Source of the DNA: DASZBR01 sp033763845
GTDB lineage: Bacteria; Pseudomonadota; Gammaproteobacteria; DASZBR01
Direction of reading: 5' to 3'
Assembly (NCBI GenBank): GCA_033763845.1
Contig: JANRJR010000052.1
Coordinates: forward strand, 1 to 44,678
Length of the DNA: 44,678 nt
The notes beneath the pieces were generated by a model. The model saw nothing but the letters and a program-made list of their open reading frames with translations. It ran no database searches and was not told where the DNA came from. Position 1 is the first letter of the stretch. Each line of letters starts with the position of its first letter. This document shows, piece after piece, positions 7,762-15,937 of the stretch. The translations under genes and the position numbers were made by a program.

Positions 7762-8683
7762 TTATCGCTTCAGGAACGGGGGCTTGAAACTCTACTTCTT
7801 TTTTTGTAACCGGATGAATAAAACTTAAACGCTTTGCATGTAGCGCTTGGTGTTTGAAACCTCGAATACAATCTATTAATTCTTGCGAAGCTCCTTGCGG
7901 AATAATTGGCCGAGCACCGTAAGTTTTATCTCCTACCAAAGGATAACCAGCATGAGACATGTGCACACGAATTTGATGTGTGCGCCCCGTTTCTAAAATA
8001 ATTTTTAATAAGGTATGCGCTTTAAACCGCTCAATGATTCGATAATGCGTGACAGCAGGTTTTCCACCTGCACTCACCGCTCGACGTTGACGGTATTTAG
8101 TATGACGCGCAATTGGCTCATTAATGGTTCCACCGGAAATTAATACGCCATTCACAACAGCAATATATTCTCGATGAATTTTACGTGCTTGTAATTCTGC
8201 AACTAAATACGTTTGTGCAAGTAATGTTTTTGCGACGATTAATAATCCTGAGGTTTCTTTATCAAGTCTATGAATTAATCCCGCGCGCGGTAGCTGTGAA
8301 AGTTGCGGTAAATAATCCAGTAATGCATTCGCCATAGTATTATGATGATTTCCTGCTGCCGGATGTACCACCATTCCGACGGGCTTATTAATAATCAAAA
8401 TATCATCATCTTCATACACAATCGGCAAATCAATTTTTTGCGCAACCCACTCTGTCGTTTGCTCAGGAAGTGTTGCTTCGATGGTAATCTTTTCACCGCC
8501 TATGACTTTATCTTTCGTACGAGCCAATTTGTTATTGACCAACACTTGCCCGGATTGGATCCATTCCTGAAGTCGGCTGCGGGAATAATCGGGAAATAAC
8601 TCCGCCAGCGCTTTATCGAGACGCTGACCTGCCGCTGTATCCGGCACTAAAATTTCATGATGTAAAACGGTTGGGTTTTTCAT
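7724..8683 (-). CDS. rluD: 23S rRNA pseudouridine synthase RluD family
   Basis: Makes pseudouridines in helix 69 of 23S rRNA (positions 1911, 1915 and 1917 in E. coli) and is needed for efficient subunit assembly. It has an N-terminal S4 RNA-binding domain (GQRLDKALAELFPDYSRSRLQ, then VLVNN). The catalytic motif HRLDKETSGLL contains the catalytic Asp (residue 141 from the ATG), followed by GRTHQIRVHM. The ATG at 8683 gives 319 residues; a GTG two codons upstream (8689) is also possible. Neither has a clear Shine-Dalgarno. It is divergent from bamD, the same pairing of neighbours found in many gammaproteobacteria. Confidence 0.93.
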   Translation of the reverse strand: MKNPTVLHHEILVPDTAAGQRLDKALAELFPDYSRSRLQEWIQSGQVLVNNKLARTKDKVIGGEKITIEATLPEQTTEWVAQKIDLPIVYEDDDILIINKPVGMVVHPAAGNHHNTMANALLDYLPQLSQLPRAGLIHRLDKETSGLLIVAKTLLAQTYLVAELQARKIHREYIAVVNGVLISGGTINEPIARHTKYRQRRAVSAGGKPAVTHYRIIERFKAHTLLKIILETGRTHQIRVHMSHAGYPLVGDKTYGARPIIPQGASQELIDCIRGFKHQALHAKRLSFIHPVTKKEVEFQAPVPEAITTLIEYLKINAE

Positions 8684-8699
8684 GCGCACTGTTTATACT
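8671..8699 (+). promoter_or_regulatory. bamD promoter (sigma-70 type)
   Basis: TTGGGT (8671-8676) and TATACT (8694-8699) are separated by 17 bp. They would place the transcription start near 8706, about 25 bases before the bamD ATG. The element overlaps the start of the divergent rluD gene. Confidence 0.5.
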
Positions 8700-8730
8700 G
8701 ACGGCTTCAAAAGTAAAGGGTTAAACTACC

Positions 8731-9426
8731 ATGATGAAACATACGTTAAGCGCCGCCATTATAACAGGCTGTGTACTTTTAAGCGCATGCAGTACAACAA
8801 AAGACCCAGAAATTTTATACAAAGGCCAATCGGCCCACCAAATTTACACCGGTGCAGAGCAAAATCTGGCCGCACGCAAGTACGATAGCGCAATTTCACA
8901 CTACGAAGGCTTAGACGCTCTTTATCCCTTTAGCCAATACTCTGAACAAGCGATGTTAGACAGCATTTATGCGTATTACCAATCCGGGGATTATGCAACG
9001 GCAGCTGCTACCGCGGCGCGTTTCACCCATGTTTACCCTGCGAATCAACACGTTGATTATGCTTACTATATGAAAGGCGTCGCGGAAATGATTCAAGACA
9101 GACCATTCTCGCAACGATACCTTCCAATGGACTTGTCGATGCGTGATTTGGTATCACCCAAAAAAGCGTACGCTGATTTCGCGATATTGACTCAAAAATT
9201 CCCGAACAGTATTTACGCCCCTGACGCTCGTCAACGCATGGTGTATTTGCGCAATTTATTTGCCCAGCGCCAAGTTGAAATCGCACAGTTTTATTTTGTT
9301 AGACACGCTTATGTTGCAAGTGCAAATCGTGCAAATGTCGTGTTAACACAATACAAGGGAACACCAGCAGAGAAACAAGCGCTCGAAATCGTTCAACAAT
9401 CCTATCAAGCGCTTGGCAAAAAGTAA
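8731..9426 (+). CDS. bamD: Outer membrane assembly lipoprotein BamD
   Basis: Essential lipoprotein of the BAM complex, which folds beta-barrel proteins into the outer membrane. It has a lipoprotein signal peptide with lipobox LSAC (Cys20) followed by STTKDPE. Tetratricopeptide-like helices come next (YTGAEQNLAARKYDSAISHYE, YYQSGDYATAAATAARF, and the conserved YYMKGVAEM). The SPKKAYADFAILTQKFPNS and DARQRMVYLRN stretches are characteristic of BamD. At 231 residues it is close to the usual length. The convergent neighbour trxA ends one base away. Confidence 0.96.
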   Translation: MMKHTLSAAIITGCVLLSACSTTKDPEILYKGQSAHQIYTGAEQNLAARKYDSAISHYEGLDALYPFSQYSEQAMLDSIYAYYQSGDYATAAATAARFTHVYPANQHVDYAYYMKGVAEMIQDRPFSQRYLPMDLSMRDLVSPKKAYADFAILTQKFPNSIYAPDARQRMVYLRNLFAQRQVEIAQFYFVRHAYVASANRANVVLTQYKGTPAEKQALEIVQQSYQALGKK

Positions 9427-9427
9427 C

Positions 9428-9751
9428 TTACAGATGGCTGTCAATAAATGCCATTAATTGTGACTTAGATGCTGCACCAATTTTTGTGGCAACGACTTCG
9501 CCTTCTTTAAACAGCAATAAAGTAGGAATGGATAAAATTCCATAACGAACGGTTGTGTCGTGATTTTCATCCACGTTTAATTTCGCAATCGTTAACTTGC
9601 CATCATACGATGCGGATAATTCTTCTAATACGGGCGCAATCATTTTGCATGGATTGCAACGTTCAGCCCAAAAATCAACCAAAATCGGCTTCGAAGATTT
9701 TAAGACATCTTTTTCAAATGAATTATCTGTTACCTGTAATAATTTGCTCAT
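9428..9751 (-). CDS. trxA: Thioredoxin with atypical active site RCNPC
   Basis: 107-residue protein with the complete thioredoxin fold: VDFWAE before the active site, APVLEEL, KLNVDEN, and the cis-proline loop SIPTLLLFKEGE. The active site reads R31-C32-N33-P34-C35 instead of the canonical W-C-G-P-C. Both changes need two base substitutions each in the codons present (CGT, AAT), so a single sequencing error is unlikely. The start at 9751 has GGGGA upstream and gives the standard length; an upstream in-frame start at 9766 would add five residues. It lies 23 bases downstream of dsbD in the same operon. Since DsbD takes its electrons from cytoplasmic thioredoxin, this copy may be a dedicated donor. 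Confidence 0.92.
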   Translation of the reverse strand: MSKLLQVTDNSFEKDVLKSSKPILVDFWAERCNPCKMIAPVLEELSASYDGKLTIAKLNVDENHDTTVRYGILSIPTLLLFKEGEVVATKIGAASKSQLMAFIDSHL

Positions 9752-9774
9752 ATTTTTCCCCGTCAAAAAAACGA

Positions 9775-11532
9775 TTATACCCCAACTTTAGCCTTTTTCA
9801 TCATAGCCAGGTGCGCTAAAAAGTCTTCGCTGTCCATCTCCCCCACGATGCGATAGGCAGAAAGCTCCCTCCCTTGAACATCAAAAAATAACATCGTAGG
9901 AGGCGCAACCACCTTAAAATTATCTTGAATAGCCTGATCCATCGCATCATTTTTGGTCACATCCACTTGCAGTACCACAAAAGGTTGAAGTGCGTCCTTT
10001 ACAGCTTTATCTGCAAACGTCGTTCTGGCCATTTCTAAACATGACACACACCAATCAGCATAAAAATCGACCATGACAGGCTGATGCTTTTGCGTGGCCG
10101 CTGTAATGGCTTCATTTAATTCAGACAGACTCTTAACACGCGTAAATTGCACTCCCGGTTGATTATTATCTTTCGTTTGTGCAAATGATAAAGGCGCTAG
10201 AGGATCAGAATTTCCCATCGATGCGCCAACCAATAAAATAACACCACAACAAAAAGCCATAACACCAGCGCCTTTACTTAAAATATTTTTACGCAATGTC
10301 AAATACGTCGCAATAACGATCAATAAAACAGACCACAAAAATAATACGGCGGGTCCTGGCAAAATACGTTGCAGCAATAATATAGCAACAGCTAATAACA
10401 AAACTCCAAACGCCGATTTAATTAAATTCATCCACGCGCCTGATTTTGGCATGAACTTCCCTTCCGTGGTTCCAATAATTAATAATGGAATTCCCATACC
10501 TAAGCCTAATGAAAACAAGGCTAGACTTCCGAGAAAAATATCTCCCGACTGCGCAATAAAGGTTAATATACCAACAAGCGGCGCTGTTACACATGGAGAT
10601 ACTATTAATACAGATAATATTCCCATAATGGCTGCGCCAATATACGAACCAGATTTTTGTTTACGGCTAAACTTCATCACAGGATGTTGTAAAAAATGCG
10701 GGAGGCGTAATTCAAATAATCCAAATAACGACAACGCTAGTACCACAAATAATGCACTGAAAAAAGCAATAACCCAGGGCGTTTGTAATTCTTGCGATAA
10801 ACGGCTCCCTGCTAATGCAACTAACACTCCCGCCACCGCATATGCAAACGACATGCCTAATACATAAGCTAACGACAGAAAAAATGCTTTACGTGTATTT
10901 AATTCTTTACGATTCTGTCCAACAATAATGCCAGATAAGATAGGGATCATAGGCAATACACATGGCGTAAATGCCAACAACAATCCAAATCCTACAAACG
11001 CTAAGCAAATCCAGAAGTAATTTCCTTCGCTAAGTAATTGCGTGATTTTATCTTGAAATTGATGCTTGACTTCACCAACTTCACCTGAACTTAAATTCAC
11101 ACTGATTTTTTTTGTAACGGGCGGATAGCAGAAATTGTTATCCGAACAACCTTGATACGAAACCAATAAATCTAATTTTGGATTATTGACTTGATTGATG
11201 GGCAATACTAAATCCAATGATTTTCTATAAACTTGATACTTCCCTAAAATATTATCTTCTTTGGTAATTCCCGCTGGCATAGACACTTGACCAATTTTTG
11301 CATCATTTTTACGCTGAAACGCAAAGTGGAATCTGTCTTGATAAAGATGATAGCCGTGCGCAATATCCCAATGCAACGTCACTTGATTGGCTGATGCATT
11401 TTTAACAGACAATTGAAACGCGGTATCTGTTGGCAGCGGTGTAGGGTTTGCTGCAAATACCAACAACGGCAAACCCCACAAGACTAAAACAATAAAAAAT
11501 TTTGCTTCAACAAAAAATTTTCGTATCGACAT
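9775..11532 (-). CDS. dsbD: Thiol:disulfide interchange protein DsbD
   Basis: Carries reducing power from cytoplasmic thioredoxin across the inner membrane to periplasmic thiol proteins. 585 residues in three parts. The first is a signal peptide and periplasmic alpha domain with cysteines in GCSDNNFCYPP. The second is a membrane domain with the two conserved cysteine motifs TPCVLPMIP and VSPCVTAPL. The third is a C-terminal thioredoxin domain with active site C495-V-S-C498 (DWCVSC). All six catalytic cysteines are therefore present. Its start overlaps the dsbA stop by one base (TAATG), indicating translational coupling. Confidence 0.96.
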   Translation of the reverse strand: MSIRKFFVEAKFFIVLVLWGLPLLVFAANPTPLPTDTAFQLSVKNASANQVTLHWDIAHGYHLYQDRFHFAFQRKNDAKIGQVSMPAGITKEDNILGKYQVYRKSLDLVLPINQVNNPKLDLLVSYQGCSDNNFCYPPVTKKISVNLSSGEVGEVKHQFQDKITQLLSEGNYFWICLAFVGFGLLLAFTPCVLPMIPILSGIIVGQNRKELNTRKAFFLSLAYVLGMSFAYAVAGVLVALAGSRLSQELQTPWVIAFFSALFVVLALSLFGLFELRLPHFLQHPVMKFSRKQKSGSYIGAAIMGILSVLIVSPCVTAPLVGILTFIAQSGDIFLGSLALFSLGLGMGIPLLIIGTTEGKFMPKSGAWMNLIKSAFGVLLLAVAILLLQRILPGPAVLFLWSVLLIVIATYLTLRKNILSKGAGVMAFCCGVILLVGASMGNSDPLAPLSFAQTKDNNQPGVQFTRVKSLSELNEAITAATQKHQPVMVDFYADWCVSCLEMARTTFADKAVKDALQPFVVLQVDVTKNDAMDQAIQDNFKVVAPPTMLFFDVQGRELSAYRIVGEMDSEDFLAHLAMMKKAKVGV

Positions 11533-12140
11533 TATCTAGAGTTCTCAGCACGAGAAATCGCTTGCTGCAAATCTTCAATGCTGGGACCCACTAATACCTT
11601 TGCTTTTTGTTTGGATGGCGGTGTTGTACGCGCAATAATAAAACTCGGCACACCCTGAATATTCAACGCCTGACCAATCGATAAATTCGTTTGAATTTGA
11701 TCCATCACGCGATTTGAATTCATGTCGCTGTCTAATTTGGCTGTGTTAATACCCGCAGATTTTGCCAAATCGTTAATTTCGTTTTCACTTAACGGCGACG
11801 ATGCACTCATCATCATCGAATGTAATTCTGAATATTTTCCTTGATTTTGTGCAGCCAATGCAGCTTGCGCAGGCAACAGCGAACGTGGACTTAATACAGG
11901 ATATTCACGATACAGTAATCGTACATTATGATCTTTTTCAATCAAATTATTCAGCTGAGGATAAATCGCACGACAATAACCACAGTTATAATCAAAAAAT
12001 TCAACGACGGTAACAGAGCCATTTGGATTCCCTGCTACTTCGTTACCTGCAGGTTGATATAATGGGTTAACTTTTGCGGCAAATGCACTCGATGAAACCA
12101 ACATCATCACAGAAAAAATAGCTCCGACTAATTTACGCAT
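11532..12140 (-). CDS. DsbA/Com1-family thiol:disulfide oxidoreductase (CGYC)
   Basis: 202-residue periplasmic thioredoxin-fold protein with a cleavable signal peptide (MRKLVGAIFSVMMLVSSSAFA). The active site is FFDYNCGYCRAIYPQL; the cis-proline loop reads GVPSFII, as in DsbA-type proteins. CGYC is the dipeptide known from DsbC, and it also occurs in the Com1-like DsbA relatives of Legionella and Coxiella. The protein could oxidise or isomerise substrates. Its coupling to dsbD suggests that it is kept reduced, favouring isomerase or reductase action. It overlaps the end of aspS by 8 bases. Confidence 0.9.
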   Translation of the reverse strand: MRKLVGAIFSVMMLVSSSAFAAKVNPLYQPAGNEVAGNPNGSVTVVEFFDYNCGYCRAIYPQLNNLIEKDHNVRLLYREYPVLSPRSLLPAQAALAAQNQGKYSELHSMMMSASSPLSENEINDLAKSAGINTAKLDSDMNSNRVMDQIQTNLSIGQALNIQGVPSFIIARTTPPSKQKAKVLVGPSIEDLQQAISRAENSR

Positions 12141-13884
12141 TTTGCTTCCTCCTCACTTGAATGTGTAACTCCCGTAACTGCTTGTCATCAATCGGTGTTG
12201 GTGCTTTCGTCAAAGGACAACTTGCAGTTTGCGTTTTCGGGAATGCAATCACATCTCGAATTGACGCTGCCTTTGTTAATAACATCACCACGCGATCCAG
12301 ACCTAATGCAATGCCTCCATGCGGAGGACAGCCATATTTCAGCGCATCTAATAAAAATCCAAAACGCACTTTAGCCGTTTCATCGTCAATACCCAGTAAA
12401 TTAAATACCGCTGCTTGTAAATCTTCTCGATGAATACGTATCGATCCACCACCTAACTCAACGCCATTTAAAACTAAGTCATAAGCACGTGACACACAAT
12501 CACCCGGATTAGCTTGCAACACTGCAATATCCGAAATATTGGGAGCCGTGAACGGATGGTGTAAAGCTTGCCAACGATTTTCTTTGTCGTCCCATTCAAA
12601 CATCGGGAAATCTACCACCCATAATAATTTCCACTCATCTTCGACTAAATTTAAATCATTGCCAATTTTAATTCTCAGTGCACCCATCGCGTCATTCACA
12701 ATTTTGGCTTTGTCTGCACCAAAAAATAATATATCACCCAGCTCTGCTTTTGTTCGCAGAATAATGTCTTGAGTAATATTTTCTGGCAAGAATTTTAAAA
12801 TGGGCGACTGCGGACCTTCCTCTGTCATTTTAATATATGCCAATCCTTTTGCACCAAATATGCTGACATACTGGGTATAATCATCAATTTCTTTTCGGCT
12901 CAAATTCGCGGCTTTTGGCACACGTAATACTGCAATTCGACCTTTTGGGTCATTGGCCGGTTGATTAAACACTTTAAATTCTACTTGTTTCATTAAATCA
13001 GTGACATCAACTAGTTCTAATGGAATACGCAAATCTGGCTTATCACTGCCATAACGTGACATAGCTTCTTTATAACTCATGCGCTGTAATGGGAGAGAAA
13101 TATTAATACCTAACACTTCTTTAAATAATTTTTGCATTAATTTTTCCATCATTCCCTGAATGATGTTTTCATCAATAAACGCCATTTCAATATCAAGCTG
13201 CGTAAATTCAGGTTGACGGTCCGCACGCAAATCTTCATCACGAAAACAACGAACGACTTGATAATATTTGTCCAACCCCGACATCATCAAAAGCTGTTTA
13301 AATAGTTGCGGGGATTGTGGCAATGCAAAAAATTCACCCGGAAAATTTCGGCTGGGCACTAAATAATCACGAGCGCCTTCGGGTGTTGCCTTCGTTAAAA
13401 ATGGCGTTTCAATATCCAAGAAAGCATTTTCATCTAAAAAATTACGGCAGATGCGAGTAATTTTTGCACGCGTTTGTAAACGCTCACGCATTTCAGGTCG
13501 ACGCAAATCTAAATAACGATACTGTAATCGAACTTCTTCGCTGGTATACGCATAATCATCCAATGAAAATGGCAACGGAAGTGACGGATTTAAAATAGTT
13601 GCTTTTTCAATGTCAATTTCAACTTTGCCTGTTTTTAAATGCGCATTTTCAGTGCCCGCAGGACGTAACCGCACTTTGCCTTCAATTTCTAAGACAAATT
13701 CACTGCGAATGCTATCAGCAATATTTATTTCAGGCTTAAATACACACTGCACTAATCCAGTATGATCGCGCAGATCAACAAAAATAACACCACCGTGATC
13801 GCGACGTTTATGCGCCCAGCCATTTAATATAATTTTTTGGTCAAGATTTTTTTCTGTTATTTCGCCACACAAATGACTTCGCAT
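12133..13884 (-). CDS. aspS: Aspartyl-tRNA synthetase, probably non-discriminating (Asp/Asn)
   Basis: 583-residue class II synthetase of bacterial type: an N-terminal anticodon-binding OB fold, then a catalytic core with motif 2 (CFRDEDLRADRQPEFTQLD) and motif 3 (GIALGLDRVVMLLT), interrupted by the bacterial GAD insertion. His30 in RRDHGGVIF and Gly77 in RLRPAG align with His31 and Gly82 of the Pseudomonas aeruginosa enzyme, which allow it to charge tRNA-Asn as well. E. coli AspRS has Leu at the first position. Because gatCAB is also present, Asp-tRNA-Asn could be amidated. Two bases separate it from the DUF502 gene upstream. Confidence 0.95.
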   Translation of the reverse strand: MRSHLCGEITEKNLDQKIILNGWAHKRRDHGGVIFVDLRDHTGLVQCVFKPEINIADSIRSEFVLEIEGKVRLRPAGTENAHLKTGKVEIDIEKATILNPSLPLPFSLDDYAYTSEEVRLQYRYLDLRRPEMRERLQTRAKITRICRNFLDENAFLDIETPFLTKATPEGARDYLVPSRNFPGEFFALPQSPQLFKQLLMMSGLDKYYQVVRCFRDEDLRADRQPEFTQLDIEMAFIDENIIQGMMEKLMQKLFKEVLGINISLPLQRMSYKEAMSRYGSDKPDLRIPLELVDVTDLMKQVEFKVFNQPANDPKGRIAVLRVPKAANLSRKEIDDYTQYVSIFGAKGLAYIKMTEEGPQSPILKFLPENITQDIILRTKAELGDILFFGADKAKIVNDAMGALRIKIGNDLNLVEDEWKLLWVVDFPMFEWDDKENRWQALHHPFTAPNISDIAVLQANPGDCVSRAYDLVLNGVELGGGSIRIHREDLQAAVFNLLGIDDETAKVRFGFLLDALKYGCPPHGGIALGLDRVVMLLTKAASIRDVIAFPKTQTASCPLTKAPTPIDDKQLRELHIQVRRKQNA

Positions 13885-13886
13885 AA

Positions 13887-14477
13887 TTAATGTGCTCCTA
13901 CTTTTTTAGGTTGAACAACGCCGAGAGAAACCACATGCTTCAGGGCTTCCTCCACGCTAATATGTAATACACGTGTATCGGTTTTTTTGACTATCATTAA
14001 ATAGCCTGATGTTGGATTAGGTGTTGTTGGGACATATACCATCACTGAATCCTGCTGCAGTACTTCATTGACTTCATCTAATGGCGAGCCCACTAAAAAC
14101 GCTACAGTCCACGAATCCTGGTGCGGAAATTGCACTAACAAAACTTGTCGAAATGATTGACCACTGGGCACCAATACCGTTTGAAGTACTTGTTTAATGG
14201 CAGAATAAATCGACCTCACGAGAGGAATGCGATGTAAAAGATACTCTCCCGCTTCTATAAATTTTTTGCCTACAAAATTTCCAACCAGAACACCCGTCGT
14301 AATTAATACTAGAATGGCAATGACGAATCCCAATCCAGGAATTTGATATTGCGCAGGAAGAAAAGACAATGGCTTATCCATTAACTGCACAATAAATTGA
14401 ACAATCCATAATGTGGCAATAATAGGAAGCCACACCAGCAATCCGCCAATTAATGATTTACGAATAAATGCCCACAT
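13887..14477 (-). CDS. DUF502 family membrane protein
   Basis: 196-residue protein of the DUF502 family, unknown function, with two N-terminal hydrophobic helices (LIGGLLVWLPIIATLWIVQFIV and FVIAILVLITTGVLVGNFVG) and a soluble C-terminal domain. Family features are the RIPLVRSIYSAIKQVLQT segment, VAFLVG and the PTTPNPTSGYLMIV motif. GAGGAA precedes the ATG. The position directly upstream of aspS recurs in related gammaproteobacteria. Nothing in the sequence points to a reaction. Confidence 0.88.
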   Translation of the reverse strand: MWAFIRKSLIGGLLVWLPIIATLWIVQFIVQLMDKPLSFLPAQYQIPGLGFVIAILVLITTGVLVGNFVGKKFIEAGEYLLHRIPLVRSIYSAIKQVLQTVLVPSGQSFRQVLLVQFPHQDSWTVAFLVGSPLDEVNEVLQQDSVMVYVPTTPNPTSGYLMIVKKTDTRVLHISVEEALKHVVSLGVVQPKKVGAH

Positions 14478-14489
14478 AAAAATAATTCC

Positions 14490-15935
14490 TCAGTTTGTCC
14501 CGCCAACCGTCAGTGTATCAATCTTTAACGTCGGCTGCCCTACTCCCACCGGTACACTTTGTCCTTCTTTTCCACACGTTCCTACACCCTCATCAAGCTT
14601 TAAATCATTTCCGACCATGGATACTTTTGTCAACACATCTGGCCCATTTCCAATCAACGTCGCACCTTTAATCGGCGCCGTGACTTTTCCATCTTCAATT
14701 AAATACGCCTCTGACGCAGAAAACACAAACTTTCCAGAGGTTATATCGACTTGTCCACCTCCAAAATTCACGGCATAGATGCCTTTTTTCACGGAAGCAA
14801 TAATCTCCTCAGGGGTATAATGACCGGGTAACATATAGGTATTTGTCATACGTGGCATGGGCAAACTGGCATACGATTCCCGCCGACCATTTCCGGTTGG
14901 CACCATTCCCATTAATTTAGCATTAAGCTTATCTTGCATATAATTTTTAAGTTTGCCGTTTTCAATCAATACCGTGCAAGACGTCGGCGTACCTTCATCA
15001 TCAATATTCAATGATCCACGCAGATTTTGTAATGTTCCATCATCAACAACAGTAATATTACTTGCGCCCACTGTTTCACCTAAGCGACCCGAGAATGCCG
15101 ATGTACCTTTGCGATTAAAGTCACCTTCTAATCCATGACCAATCGCCTCATGTAATAAAACACCAGGCCAACCGGACCCTAATACGACTGGCATCATTCC
15201 TGCAGGCGCAGGTTTTGCATCTAAATTTAATAACGCTTGCCGCACCGCTTCTTTGACATGATGTGATGCCGTTTTATTTTTTAAAAATGTTTGATAATCA
15301 AATCGACCACCACCACCACTCGTTCCTTGTTCACGACGCTGACCTTGTTCTGCAATAACGGAAACATTGAGACGAATAAGCGGACGAATATCCGCAACCA
15401 ATTCACCTTGATTATTCATCACTAAAACAATTTCATATGTGCCTGCTAAATTTGCAATTACCTGTGTCACATACGGACTCAGCGCTCGCGCTTCTTGATC
15501 AATGGCATGCAATAATGCAATCTTTTCAGCGTCTTGCATTGAGGTAATAGGATTAATCGGTAAATACAACTCATGCGGTTTAATTGTTTGATGAGACTGA
15601 TTTAGCGAAACGGTTTGTGACGAACCTGACACCGCAATACTTTTTGCAGCACTGGCTGCATTTTCCAATGCAGGTAACACAATATCATTTGAATAAGCCA
15701 ATGCGGCTTTTTCGCCACTGATGGCTCTGACACCTACACCTTGGTCAATATTATAACTTGCTTCTTTTACACGGGAATCTTCCAAAAACCAGCTTTCCTG
15801 GTAGGACGATTGAAAATACAAATCTGCATAATCGACATTTTTAACTAATATTTTTCCCATGATTTTTTGTAACACATCATGATTTAACCCGGCGGGTTTC
15901 AATAATGTTTGTGAAGCAATATCAAATGCACTCAT
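14490..15935 (-). CDS. tldD: Metalloprotease TldD
   Basis: Catalytic subunit of the TldD/TldE protease, known for processing microcin B17 and the CcdA antitoxin and for degrading unfolded peptides. 481 residues. The zinc-binding HExxxH motif is clear in LLHEAIGHGLEGDFN. Other family stretches are SGRLGETV, GVGTCGKEGQSVPVGVGQPTL near the C-terminus, and YADLYFQSS near the N-terminus. The frame extends 11 codons upstream into yhdP, but the ATG at 15935, two bases after the yhdP stop, gives the standard MSAFDIASQTLL start. The partner gene tldE/pmbA is not in the window. Confidence 0.95.
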   Translation of the reverse strand: MSAFDIASQTLLKPAGLNHDVLQKIMGKILVKNVDYADLYFQSSYQESWFLEDSRVKEASYNIDQGVGVRAISGEKAALAYSNDIVLPALENAASAAKSIAVSGSSQTVSLNQSHQTIKPHELYLPINPITSMQDAEKIALLHAIDQEARALSPYVTQVIANLAGTYEIVLVMNNQGELVADIRPLIRLNVSVIAEQGQRREQGTSGGGGRFDYQTFLKNKTASHHVKEAVRQALLNLDAKPAPAGMMPVVLGSGWPGVLLHEAIGHGLEGDFNRKGTSAFSGRLGETVGASNITVVDDGTLQNLRGSLNIDDEGTPTSCTVLIENGKLKNYMQDKLNAKLMGMVPTGNGRRESYASLPMPRMTNTYMLPGHYTPEEIIASVKKGIYAVNFGGGQVDITSGKFVFSASEAYLIEDGKVTAPIKGATLIGNGPDVLTKVSMVGNDLKLDEGVGTCGKEGQSVPVGVGQPTLKIDTLTVGGTN

Positions 15936-15937
15936 AA

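Noticed and set aside
10451..10867. Plus-strand 138-codon frame inside dsbD
   Set aside because: It mirrors the complement of dsbD, has biased Asn/Thr/Pro composition typical of antisense frames, and no ribosome binding site.
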